20,245 bases of DNA. Source: Bacillota bacterium (GTDB taxonomy: Bacteria > Bacillota > Clostridia > Lachnospirales > Lachnospiraceae). Location: positions 1-20,245 of the forward strand of contig JAEZXP010000241.1 of assembly GCA_023419655.1 (NCBI GenBank). Direction: 5' to 3'. The notes beneath the pieces are model-generated. The model saw only the letters and a program-made list of their open reading frames with translations, was not told where the DNA came from and did no database searches. Shown piece by piece: positions 1 to 7,538 of the stretch. Every line of letters begins with the position of its first letter. Positions within the stretch are counted from its first letter, which is position 1. The position numbers and the translations under genes were made by a program.

Positions 1-321
1 AATACAGCTTCCGGTGGCTAAGGTATTTAATGCAATTCCTGCTAATGTCGAATCTGTCTTTAGATAGATTGAGCAATAGGACAAAATTAAGGACATCATA
101 ATCCCCGCAGCAACTGCAGCGAGCAAACCGATGAACCAATGTTCAGAATAATGGCTTACCAATGCACCAACCAATGCAGCAACTGACATCGAACCTTCAA
201 TATTGATATTCAATATTCCAGCTTTATTGGAAATCAAAGCTGCCAAGGCTGCATATATAATCGGCATAGCAAAAATAATCGATGAAGAAATGAATGATTC
301 TGAAAAGATAAAATTAAACAA
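1..321 (-). CDS. ABC transporter permease, second subunit (partial, runs off left edge)
   Basis: This is the N-terminal 107 codons of an integral membrane permease of the simple-sugar/nucleoside (BMP-associated) ABC importer type; the rest lies beyond the left edge. The start is a TTG at 321, chosen because AAGGAGGAACAGC places a strong ribosome binding site just upstream and because the frame is open from there to the edge. The visible protein is very hydrophobic. Residues about 32-45 read NKAGILNINIEGSM, matching the conserved loop of this family's second permease, where a G-x-x-N-I-x-x-E-G-M pattern follows the first membrane segments. It begins 11 bases after the stop of the preceding permease gene, so it is the last visible gene of the transporter operon. 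The two permeases probably form a heterodimeric channel. The family call is firm; the substrate is unknown. Confidence 0.88.
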   Translation of the reverse strand, partial: MFNFIFSESFISSSIIFAMPIIYAALAALISNKAGILNINIEGSMSVAALVGALVSHYSEHWFIGLLAAVAAGIMMSLILSYCSIYLKTDSTLAGIALNTLATGSCI

Positions 322-332
322 GCTGTTCCTCC

Positions 333-1412
333 TTACTCCGCATTATTCTGCAATGCCGTTTTTTTAATTCTACGCTGGCGCAGACCGGATAAGAAGGTCT
401 GAGCGGCTATCAAAATAATCATAATTGCCTGAATGATATATACAACCTCATTAGGAACATCTGTCAGTCTTGACATCTCCATTGCACCCGCTCTAAGGTA
501 TCCCAAAAACATTGCCACAATAGGAACAACCAACGGATTTTTCCTTGCGATGATTGCTATGATAAAGCCGTCAAACCCATAATTCGGTAATGCCGGCCAG
601 TTGAACCTATAAAAGTTTCCCAGAATGAAGGCTGCACCGCCAAAGCCTGCAATTGCACTACCGATTACCTGGGAATACACAATTGCTGACTTAGTCTTAA
701 TTCCACTATACTCTGCAAAGTCTGAATTTTCCCCTGTCATACGGATAGCATAGCCCCATTTTGTTCGATAAAGAAAAACCCAGACAATGATGGCAAGCAG
801 GAAAGAAAGAATTATGCTGGAGCTAATCTGATTATCAAAGGACAAAAAGGGAAGCTTTCCGGCATCAGGAATCAACCAGGTTGCAAGGCTTGAATATTCC
901 GAATCCGAGAAATGATATACAAATAAATACATACACACCCAATAGGTAATAAAGTTAAGCATCAGGGAGGATACGAATTCATTTACCTGCAGGGATGACT
1001 TTAGCTTGGCAGGAATATAGCCGATTACGCCTGTAATCATTGCCGGAATAATCAGTGCACATAAAAGCAGCAATATCGGAGGCAAGGAGACCTTTGCTGC
1101 TATAACCGCACCAAATAGGCCGCCTGCGTAAAATGCCCCCTCTACAAACATATTAAACTGTCCGCATTTTACCATAATAGTTACTGCGATACCAGTAAAG
1201 ATTAAAGGCACAGTTTCGGTAATGACCCTGCCAAAGGTAAATCCGGACTGAAACTGAGAAAGCAGAAACACCTGGATGGCTTTGCCTGGGGTATTGCTGG
1301 TAAAACAAATGATGATGACCGCAATCAGGGAGGCGATTAATGCTGCCAGTACCGTCCGAAGGAGTTCAAATGTAATCTTCTTCGCGGCGATTGAATTCAT
1401 ATAATGTTTCAT
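333..1412 (-). CDS. ABC transporter permease, first subunit (BMP/nucleoside type)
   Basis: This encodes a 359-residue polytopic membrane protein, the usual length for the first permease of BMP-type nucleoside or simple-sugar importers (YufP-like). A short basic N-terminus precedes a first membrane segment at about residues 20-37. Several further hydrophobic segments follow, with the family loop KCGQFNMFVEGAF at about 82-94 and a basic C-terminal tail after residue 345. The start ATG at 1412 overlaps the stop of the ATPase gene in an ATGA arrangement, indicating translational coupling, and AAGGAGGGGG lies just upstream. It should pair with the permease that starts at 321 to form the translocation pore served by the ATPase at 1409-2956. 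Nothing appears broken. Assignment to the family is confident; the transported compound cannot be read from the sequence. Confidence 0.93.
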   Translation of the reverse strand: MKHYMNSIAAKKITFELLRTVLAALIASLIAVIIICFTSNTPGKAIQVFLLSQFQSGFTFGRVITETVPLIFTGIAVTIMVKCGQFNMFVEGAFYAGGLFGAVIAAKVSLPPILLLLCALIIPAMITGVIGYIPAKLKSSLQVNEFVSSLMLNFITYWVCMYLFVYHFSDSEYSSLATWLIPDAGKLPFLSFDNQISSSIILSFLLAIIVWVFLYRTKWGYAIRMTGENSDFAEYSGIKTKSAIVYSQVIGSAIAGFGGAAFILGNFYRFNWPALPNYGFDGFIIAIIARKNPLVVPIVAMFLGYLRAGAMEMSRLTDVPNEVVYIIQAIMIILIAAQTFLSGLRQRRIKKTALQNNAE

Positions 1413-2956
1413 ACTGCCCCCTCCTTATCAGAAGCTGCATTAAAATCCATCTTCTCAATACCAAGCATATACTTCCCCAGCTGCTCCTCGCTGGTATGCC
1501 TTACGTCCGTAATATGGGCCGTAATCTCCCCATTATGAAATACTAGTATCCGGTCAGCCAAATCAAATACCTCTGATAAATCAGCAGATAGCAAAAGTAT
1601 GGCCACTCCCTTCTCACGCATGGAGATAATCTTGCGATGGATAAATTCAATTGCGCCCACATCAATCCCTCTGGTAGGCTGATTGCATATTAATAGCTTG
1701 GGATTCGTTTCAATTTCTCTTGCCACAACAATTTTTTGTATATTGCCCCCGGAAAGCTGTCCGATTGGAGTGGTGATTCCATCCGCTTTAACATAATAAC
1801 CCGAAATTTGCTTCCTTGCCCAAGACTTCCATTTTTTTATCCTTAGAAAGCCCAGCTTGTGTTCTTTGGTTGCCCTTATGGAGATAATATTGTCAAATAT
1901 GGAGGCTTCCTTATTGGTACCTGTCCGCATTCGGTCCTCCGGAATATGAGCTAGACCCAGATTTCTGATTTCTTTTACTGAACTTTTACTGATTTGTTTT
2001 CCAAGAAGAGTAATCTCTCCGTCTTCCGGTTTATTTAATCCGGTAATTGCCCGAATGGTTTCCTGCTGTCCGTTTCCCTCCACACCAGCCAGACATAGTA
2101 TTTCACCCTCATGTATGGAGAAGCTTATATTCTTCGCTGCTGTTTTTCCATTTTCCTTTAGTACAGACAAGCGCTTAACCTCCAGGACTACCTTTCCGCG
2201 CTTCACAGGCGACTTATCAATAGAAAGGTTCACATTATTTCCAACCATCAGTCTTGAGATTTCTGCTTCACTGATATCCGCCACATTATAAACTCCGCAG
2301 CTTTTGCCTGCTCTCATGATGGTTACCCGATCACAGATTTCTTTTATTTCCTTCAGCTTATGGGTAATGATGATGATGCTGCACTGGTCTTGTTTTAATA
2401 AGGTAAGCTGCTTAAACAGCTGCTTTGTCTCTTGGGGTGTCAAAACTGCTGTAGGCTCATCCAGAATCAAAATCCTGGCTCCCCGGGCTAGAACCTTAAG
2501 GATTTCCACCTTCTGCGCGGCACCGACCGGAAGGGTGTCACAAAGTGCCTGAGAATCAATGGGCATATTATATTTTTCTGAAAGCCGTTTTACCTCCTCA
2601 GACATCTCTTTTTCCTTTAAAAGACCATGATTGGTTATCTCTATCCCCAGAAAAATATTCTCATAAACAGACAGCTCATTGACCAGCATGAAATGCTGAT
2701 GCACCATACCGATTCCATAGCTTGCCGCATCCTGTACAGCCCTAATTGAGACCGGCTTACCCTCAATGCAGATTTCACCTTCATCCATTCGTTCCAGACC
2801 GTAGAGTATCTTCATAATGGTACTCTTCCCCGCACCGTTTTCTCCGGCAATCGCATGAATTTCCCCTTTTCTAAGGGAAAAATCTGCCTTATTGTTAGCA
2901 ATTACTCCATTATCATATATTTTTGTTATACCTTTGAGCTCCAGAAATTCCCTCAT
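1409..2956 (-). CDS. ABC transporter ATP-binding protein with two nucleotide-binding domains
   Basis: A 515-residue energising subunit with two fused nucleotide-binding domains, the standard form for BMP-type nucleoside and simple-sugar importers. Domain 1 has a complete Walker A (GENGAGKST, about 38-46), Walker B (LILDEPT, D166-E167) and H-loop histidine near 199. Its signature is the divergent LPVGA at about 142. Domain 2 has a degenerate Walker A (GVEGNGQQE, about 291-299) without the P-loop lysine, a normal LSGGN signature at 401-405, and N425-Q426 in place of the usual D-E pair. Such asymmetry is usual in this family, so one composite ATP site probably does most of the hydrolysis. The start is either GTG at 2959 or the adjacent ATG at 2956; GAGGG lies 7 or 10 bases upstream respectively, and I chose ATG. 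It begins right after the stop of the binding-protein gene and overlaps the first permease gene. Confidence 0.94.
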   Translation of the reverse strand: MREFLELKGITKIYDNGVIANNKADFSLRKGEIHAIAGENGAGKSTIMKILYGLERMDEGEICIEGKPVSIRAVQDAASYGIGMVHQHFMLVNELSVYENIFLGIEITNHGLLKEKEMSEEVKRLSEKYNMPIDSQALCDTLPVGAAQKVEILKVLARGARILILDEPTAVLTPQETKQLFKQLTLLKQDQCSIIIITHKLKEIKEICDRVTIMRAGKSCGVYNVADISEAEISRLMVGNNVNLSIDKSPVKRGKVVLEVKRLSVLKENGKTAAKNISFSIHEGEILCLAGVEGNGQQETIRAITGLNKPEDGEITLLGKQISKSSVKEIRNLGLAHIPEDRMRTGTNKEASIFDNIISIRATKEHKLGFLRIKKWKSWARKQISGYYVKADGITTPIGQLSGGNIQKIVVAREIETNPKLLICNQPTRGIDVGAIEFIHRKIISMREKGVAILLLSADLSEVFDLADRILVFHNGEITAHITDVRHTSEEQLGKYMLGIEKMDFNAASDKEGAV

Positions 2957-2959
2957 CAC

Positions 2960-4114
2960 TTAATCACCCTCATTTGGCTTTAAGGAATCGATATAAGTAT
3001 TTAAATCAGAGACACTGATATGGCGCTTTAGTCCACTTTCAACGACCAATGAGCCATCCTTAATCTGCATCATAAGCTGCGCTATGTAACTTCTCGTCTC
3101 CTCACTGACCTTTGCTTTATAATTGTCATTTTCCACGATACCGACTTTACCTTCATTAATGCCTAAATTCACTAAGGTGCCATACTCCAAGGTGTTATCA
3201 AGGAACGCTTCACAAGCTTCATAAAGAGCAAGGTCCACACGCTTTAAGATGGAAGTTACAATCCGATCGGCTTTTTTTGCATCTGAATCCATAAAGTAAT
3301 CAAATTGGTCACTGTCAACTCCGATAATTAGCTTGTCTTTGTTTTTGGCAGAATCCAGACAGCCAAGTCCGGCCTGGGAAGCCGCCGCAAATAAAACCTC
3401 TACTCCCTGGTCATACATAGTATCTGCCAGCGATTTCCCCTTGGTACTGTTGGAAAAATCCCCGATATAGCTGTTATATGCCCTTATCTGTTGGTTAAAG
3501 TCATTATTGGCCTTATTGACTCCCTGCATGAACCCATATCCAAAATCATTAATGATATCAATCTGCATACCACCGATGAACCCGGTTGTATTTACTCCCA
3601 TATCCCTGGATATTAATGCAGCTAAAGCACCGGCAAGATATCCGCCCTCATTCTGCTTAAACATCATAGAATGAACGGTAGGATAACTTACTGCCTTGTC
3701 GTCTTCTATCTCAGCATCAAATATGATAAAACGTCTATCTGCATATTTTTCCATTTTTACTAGCCTTTGAAGGGGTTCCTTCATTTCTGAGGTACATACA
3801 ATAATTAAATCATAAGAATCATTTGCTGTTTGGCGAAGGGTCGGTTCCCACTTACTGGTATCCGTTCCCATTTCTACAATTTTCACATCAGCTTCAGGAT
3901 AATCCTCGGCAAATTTTGTCATTCCTTCATTGGCTGAATCAAAGAAAGACATATCACCAAGCTGCCCATTGATAAGCAAGCATATTCTGGTCTTTCCATC
4001 ATTTAAGTCCGCAATATCGGAAGAGCTCGTTTTCTCTTTTGAATTACAGGAAATCAACAATGCTGTCATAAGCATTAAGCATATAACCATGCTTAAATGT
4101 TTTACTTTTTTCAT
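2960..4114 (-). CDS. BMP-family ABC transporter substrate-binding lipoprotein
   Basis: A 384-residue extracellular substrate-binding lipoprotein of the basic membrane protein (Med/BmpA) family, whose characterised members bind purine and other nucleosides. The frame extends 22 codons further upstream, but I chose ATG 4114 because AAGGAGTGCG precedes it and the product then opens with MKKVKHL, a hydrophobic stretch and the lipobox LISC with Cys23. Family landmarks appear in order: MSFFDSANEGM near 55, YLAGALAALIS near 159, GFIGGMQIDIINDFGYGFMQGV-type glycine-rich region near 178-199, VLFAAASQAG near 240 and IIGVDSDQ near 263. Both lobes of the periplasmic-binding fold are therefore present at normal length. 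It immediately precedes the ATPase gene. A hairpin lies in the 79-bp gap before it. The ligand is inferred only at family level, and purine nucleosides are not proven. Confidence 0.93.
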   Translation of the reverse strand: MKKVKHLSMVICLMLMTALLISCNSKEKTSSSDIADLNDGKTRICLLINGQLGDMSFFDSANEGMTKFAEDYPEADVKIVEMGTDTSKWEPTLRQTANDSYDLIIVCTSEMKEPLQRLVKMEKYADRRFIIFDAEIEDDKAVSYPTVHSMMFKQNEGGYLAGALAALISRDMGVNTTGFIGGMQIDIINDFGYGFMQGVNKANNDFNQQIRAYNSYIGDFSNSTKGKSLADTMYDQGVEVLFAAASQAGLGCLDSAKNKDKLIIGVDSDQFDYFMDSDAKKADRIVTSILKRVDLALYEACEAFLDNTLEYGTLVNLGINEGKVGIVENDNYKAKVSEETRSYIAQLMMQIKDGSLVVESGLKRHISVSDLNTYIDSLKPNEGD

Positions 4115-4142
4115 AAATTCGCACTCCTTATAATATCCGAGA

Positions 4143-4166
4143 CTTTTGCTATGGAGGTAGCAAAAG
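4143..4166 (-). promoter_or_regulatory. Intercistronic hairpin with CCUCC loop before the BMP gene
   Basis: In the 79-bp gap between the DUF4430 gene and the BMP gene, the minus-strand RNA contains CUUUUGCUA, a six-base loop CCUCCA, and UAGCAAAAG. That is a perfect 9-bp stem. No U-run follows (the next bases are UCUCGG), so it is not a normal intrinsic terminator. It could stabilise or delimit the downstream transcript. The loop CUCC is complementary to the GGAG of the BMP ribosome binding site about 20 bases downstream, so a translational effect is possible. The structure is seen directly; the function is inferred. Confidence 0.55.
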
Positions 4167-4193
4167 GCCTTAATAGTCAATCAAGTTAGTTAT

Positions 4194-4658
4194 TTAAAAC
4201 TCAACCTTATCATAGGTAAACAACATATAATCGCCGTCTCTTAATTGCAGCTGGTTGCTGCCCCATGCAGGTGTTTCTCCATTAATTGTATACATCCAAT
4301 ACATACTGTCGGTAGAATTATTCTCATAATCACCAAGCCTATTAATAAAGCCCTGATCAATGCCATCCTGCGCAAGACCCTTGTCTGTAATCGCTGCCTT
4401 AAGGAACTCATTTGCCATCATTGTGTCAGAGGTCAGAGTAACCGAGCCGTCATACAAAACTGTTTCATCTCCGCCAACCACTTTAAGAAAAATCGTAAAT
4501 GTGGGAGTGTAAGTACTCGCCGATTCTGATTTTACGGTAACTGAATCCTTTCCCGGCTTCCATGTCTTTTTTGCTTCCTCCTTGGAGCAGCCTGTAACTG
4601 CGGCAATTGCCATTGCCATTACCATGAATAATACCATAACTTTTCTCATTTTTCTCAT
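4194..4658 (-). CDS. DUF4430 domain-containing lipoprotein
   Basis: A 154-residue secreted lipoprotein. The start ATG 4658 is preceded by AAGGAGAAGG with good spacing. A basic start and hydrophobic run end in the lipobox VTGC, with Cys24 as the lipidated residue. The remainder, about 50-152, matches the DUF4430 pattern: FTIFLKVVGGD, then MANEFLKAAITDKG, then YWMYTINGETPAWGSNQL, then LRDGDYMLFTYD at the end. DUF4430 resembles the C-terminal beta-domain of transcobalamin/intrinsic factor and occurs on surface proteins of Gram-positive anaerobes. It lies 32 bases after the PHP-domain lipoprotein gene and 79 bases before the BMP gene on the same strand, so it is probably part of the uptake operon. 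It may be an accessory binding protein or a docking domain. A corrinoid ligand is possible from the fold family, but nothing here proves it. Confidence 0.85.
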   Translation of the reverse strand: MRKMRKVMVLFMVMAMAIAAVTGCSKEEAKKTWKPGKDSVTVKSESASTYTPTFTIFLKVVGGDETVLYDGSVTLTSDTMMANEFLKAAITDKGLAQDGIDQGFINRLGDYENNSTDSMYWMYTINGETPAWGSNQLQLRDGDYMLFTYDKVEF

Positions 4659-4690
4659 AACGTCCTTCTCCTTTTTATTTTTATTTTACC

Positions 4691-6196
4691 CTATTTCTGA
4701 AAGAAAATAGGATTTGTAATACAATAATAAGTACCTGTTCCTAATCCCTCTAGTACTATCCAGTCACCATTTTGAAGCCCTGTTAAGGTTACTGCATCTT
4801 GATATTCATCACCATTCACATCAATCGTCTTAAGAACTTCTCCATTTTTAACGATGCGAATGCTTTCTAAGCCATCTCTTGCAAATGCATCAATATTAAG
4901 TTTGGCACTATCACCTTGTAAGCTTGCAGTTTCTCCATAGCTTTTTCCGTCAACATCAGCAATCATCATAATTCCATAGGAAATAAAGCTATTTCCGTTT
5001 CGTATTGCTTCTTTTATGCTCTCGGAATCCACCTCACCGTCTATGTGAAGATATGTGGTGGGAACACCGTTATATAAACCGTTTTTACTATAAGCCTCCT
5101 TGTATTGTTCCATGCTAGTAATATCTGTAATATCCGACTTCTCATTATAGGTATAAGGAGATACCGAAGAGTGAATATCCGTTCCACCGGTTGCAGCAAA
5201 GAATTTGCCACCATCTTTCACCTTATTTAGCAACTCAAACCATTTCAGTTTACTGCGGTAATTCTGCTCCCAGCTTGTATTTTCCTGTGCTTCATACCTT
5301 CCGTCTCCGGGAACAAATACACCATTCCAAATTTCTATGGTATCGAAATAATCCGCAATCTCCCAATAGTTAAAGCCCATGGTATTGGATGAATATGGAT
5401 GGTTAATCTGCGGAACACCACCGTTTCTGCGAATCGTCTCAGCAATATAGATAATCCGCTCCTTAATCAGTTCATCCTTTTCTTCCTTGGACCTCGCTCT
5501 TTCACTGTCACGCAGTATGAGTTCATATGTATCAAAGGTCATACCGACTCCAATGGATTGATAATGTCCATATTCAGTAGTTACCTCAACTGCTTCGTAT
5601 GCATTAAAATATCGATTGTTTCCGTTTGAATCTATATTAGCAACGATGCGGTTTCCCTGTAACCATTGACTTAGTCCCAATGCCGTATTGTGGTCTGACA
5701 GAAACCCCCAATAAAGCCCGTTACTGATATTTCCCATCAGTAGCTCATGAACCGTATCAGCACCGTCGGAGTACATAGTATGCTGATGGATATCTCCGCC
5801 AAACCACCCCTTTGCATAGGTATCATATAAATGTACAAGTCTTACATCCTGGATATCATACTTTTTATAGTTTTCAACCTCTACCTCTTTTTTTACAATC
5901 GAATATTCAAAGCCTCTCGTATAAATTAAGGTATATTTACCGGGTTTCAGCTTAAGGTTATATCCGGATAGGGGATTTGTCGTAGTACGGTAGGTATTAC
6001 CTGCCTCATCCATTACGATAATACCTGAGGTTACCATTTCACCGCTATCGGTAAGCACCTTTCCTCTTACATAGCCAAATGCTTCTTTCTCTATTTTTTT
6101 AGTTTCTTCTACTTTTGATTTACTACACCCTAGTATAAGGAATGCAAAAGCAAGCATAATTCCAGTTAACACCCCAATTTTTTTCATTTTGCACAT
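4691..6196 (-). CDS. PHP-domain (CehA/McbA-like) metallohydrolase lipoprotein
   Basis: A 501-residue surface-anchored hydrolase. ATG 6196 has AAGGAG eight bases upstream. The signal peptide ends in the lipobox ILGC (Cys24). Residues about 41-120 look like a carboxypeptidase-regulatory-type beta-sandwich (GYVRGKVLTDSGE, LKPGKYTLIY). A PHP-type metal site follows: H137-x-H139 with the downstream SDG, LSDHN (D168-H169), E204, NH266P and TD340-x-H342. The C-terminal part carries NGNSFISYG and DVDGKSYGE, typical of the CehA/McbA family, followed by a small beta-domain. Characterised relatives hydrolyse esters or carbamates and the wider PHP superfamily hydrolyses phosphoesters, so the reaction here is unknown. 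As the first gene downstream of the AraC-controlled region it is probably the head of the transporter operon. A role in releasing a small molecule for the BMP importer is inference. Confidence 0.87.
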   Translation of the reverse strand: MCKMKKIGVLTGIMLAFAFLILGCSKSKVEETKKIEKEAFGYVRGKVLTDSGEMVTSGIIVMDEAGNTYRTTTNPLSGYNLKLKPGKYTLIYTRGFEYSIVKKEVEVENYKKYDIQDVRLVHLYDTYAKGWFGGDIHQHTMYSDGADTVHELLMGNISNGLYWGFLSDHNTALGLSQWLQGNRIVANIDSNGNNRYFNAYEAVEVTTEYGHYQSIGVGMTFDTYELILRDSERARSKEEKDELIKERIIYIAETIRRNGGVPQINHPYSSNTMGFNYWEIADYFDTIEIWNGVFVPGDGRYEAQENTSWEQNYRSKLKWFELLNKVKDGGKFFAATGGTDIHSSVSPYTYNEKSDITDITSMEQYKEAYSKNGLYNGVPTTYLHIDGEVDSESIKEAIRNGNSFISYGIMMIADVDGKSYGETASLQGDSAKLNIDAFARDGLESIRIVKNGEVLKTIDVNGDEYQDAVTLTGLQNGDWIVLEGLGTGTYYCITNPIFFQK

Positions 6197-6208
6197 AAAT
6201 ACTTCTCC

Positions 6209-6239
6209 TTGTTATATAATATTGTAGTTTGTTACATAA
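6209..6239. promoter_or_regulatory. Candidate AraC-family operator: paired direct repeats
   Basis: TTGTTATATAA (6209-6219) and TTGTTACATAA (6229-6239) are 10/11 identical direct repeats whose starts are 20 bp apart, about two helical turns. They lie in the 117-bp divergent region between the AraC gene and the PHP-lipoprotein gene. AraC-family regulators commonly bind such tandem half-sites. The upstream repeat sits where the -35 region of the weak leftward promoter would be, and the other reaches the ribosome binding site. The repeats are seen; their role is inferred. Confidence 0.5.
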
Positions 6240-6246
6240 ATTTTAC

Positions 6247-6274
6247 TTGTCTTCCTCTAAATTTAGTATATAAT
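6247..6274 (+). promoter_or_regulatory. Probable sigma-A promoter of the AraC-family gene
   Basis: TTGTCT (6247-6252), a 16-bp spacer and TATAAT (6269-6274) lie 40 bases before the AraC start, giving a leader of about 30 bases that ends in AAGGAG. No equally good promoter is visible in the opposite direction for the PHP-lipoprotein gene, which fits activator dependence of that operon. Confidence 0.6.
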
Positions 6275-6313
6275 ATAAATTGATAAGAATCTATGCAATA
6301 AGGAGCAACTTCT

Positions 6314-7213
6314 ATGCAAATTGTTTCATATCCGCGTGTTTTCGACACAACTGAATTTACAATTGAATGTCCCGTTTCTCCCTACAAGCAGCTATTTGAG
6401 TACTATCCTTCTGAGAAAGTGGAAGAACTTCATTATCATAATTTCTTTGAGCTGGGGTTTTCTGAATATGGAAGTGGGGTTTTCATCGTTGACGGCGATC
6501 CCATTCCTTATAACAGCCAATGTACATTTATTGTATATCCCGGTCAGCCCCATATTGCACAGAGCAATATATCTGTGAAGAGTAAAATGCATTTTCTTTA
6601 TATTGACCTGGATAAGCTGTTTTTTGGTGATGACCGTCTCCTGTTAAAAAACATCCGTTCCATGAGGATTCATTGTTATTCAATTCAATCCGTTATTCCG
6701 ATTTATCAGGATTCAGAAATTTATCAGATAAGTAAACTCATACTGTATGAAGCTGCAAGGGCCGAGGAGGGATACCTGGAGGTCCTTAAGGGATTATTGT
6801 ATGCTCTATTACAAAAACACAGCCGATTTATTTCTATCCGCCAGGACCAAAAGAATAATGAAAATTATGATACCTTATTGCATCAACTTCGACCAACTTT
6901 AAATTACATCAATCAAAATTACACAAAGCCGATTACAATAAATGACCTAATAGCAGTAAGCAATTTCTCCAAGCCAACCCTGCAGAGAAAGCTCACCTCT
7001 TATACCGGATATTCTCCGATGCAATATATACATAATCTAAGGCTAAGTAGGGCTGCTTCCTTGATTGCCGATGGACATGCAAAAATTCTTGAAATTGCTT
7101 ATGATGTCGGTTACCCTTCCCTTTCCTCTTTTAACAGACAATTCAAAATGAAATACGGCTGTTCCCCTTCCGAATGGAAGCATCAGTATTATGAGACTAA
7201 GAAGAACCGCTAG
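6314..7213 (+). CDS. AraC-family transcriptional regulator with cupin sensor domain
   Basis: A 299-residue cytoplasmic DNA-binding regulator. ATG 6314 is preceded by AAGGAGCAACTTCT. The N-terminal part, about 25-100, is a cupin-like effector-binding domain: the segment around H40, H42 and E46 (LHYHNFFELGFSEYGSG), then VDGDPIPY and VYPGQPH near 75-80. A helical linker follows. Residues about 195-292 form the two-helix-turn-helix AraC domain: first unit ITINDLIAVSNFSKPTLQRK, second unit ILEIAYDVGYPSLSSFNRQF, ending in the family motif YGCSPSEW. It is divergent from the PHP-lipoprotein/DUF4430/BMP transporter operon, and the shared region has paired direct repeats. It is therefore likely the local, substrate-responsive regulator of that operon and perhaps of itself. 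The effector is unknown. The length is normal and nothing appears broken. Confidence 0.93.
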   Translation: MQIVSYPRVFDTTEFTIECPVSPYKQLFEYYPSEKVEELHYHNFFELGFSEYGSGVFIVDGDPIPYNSQCTFIVYPGQPHIAQSNISVKSKMHFLYIDLDKLFFGDDRLLLKNIRSMRIHCYSIQSVIPIYQDSEIYQISKLILYEAARAEEGYLEVLKGLLYALLQKHSRFISIRQDQKNNENYDTLLHQLRPTLNYINQNYTKPITINDLIAVSNFSKPTLQRKLTSYTGYSPMQYIHNLRLSRAASLIADGHAKILEIAYDVGYPSLSSFNRQFKMKYGCSPSEWKHQYYETKKNR

Positions 7214-7538
7214 GACTATCAATTCATTATGGCCCAAGAACAAATACCCATAGTTCTATTATCATTTGCAAATTAAATATATCATCCTCATATTTTGATA
7301 ATTATCTATGTCTTCACACCACGGACTAACACCCGATTTTTACATAAATTTTCGCATAAAAAGAAGCACCCTACCATTTTTAACGTGATAGAGTGCTCTA
7401 TTTTTAAATTTAACCTATCAAAATGTTGATTGATACAGTTATATCATTCGTCCACTGAGACATCCGCAAAAGTCCTTTGTTAGCGGTTTCGAACGCCTTT
7501 GCTTATATCCAATGGTAAAATCAAACAAATAAATTTGC
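7214..7538. other. Intergenic region between convergent araC-type gene and ppdK
   Basis: These 325 bp separate the ends of two convergent genes. The only well-formed element is the minus-strand terminator of ppdK at 7355-7397. For the plus-strand AraC gene I see only a weak 5-bp stem (AGAAC / GTTCT near 7238-7258) without a convincing T-run. No open reading frame with a ribosome binding site and no RNA gene is evident. Confidence 0.6.
7355..7397 (-). terminator. Intrinsic terminator of ppdK
   Basis: Read on the minus strand, AGCACUCUAUCA (7397-7386) pairs with UGGUAGGGUGCU (7376-7365) over 12 bp, two of them G-U wobbles, around a 9-base loop. UUCUUUUUAUG follows at once. The two wobble positions become C-A mismatches in the plus-strand RNA, so the structure is better formed leftward, as expected for ppdK, which ends about 140 bases upstream. 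Confidence 0.8.

Noticed and set aside
4115..4180. Longer N-terminus for the BMP lipoprotein
   Set aside because: The added 22 residues would put a non-signal segment before the lipoprotein signal, while AAGGAG fits the ATG at 4114.
7238..7265. Terminator for the AraC gene
   Set aside because: The stem is only 5 bp with an 11-base loop and no proper T-run.
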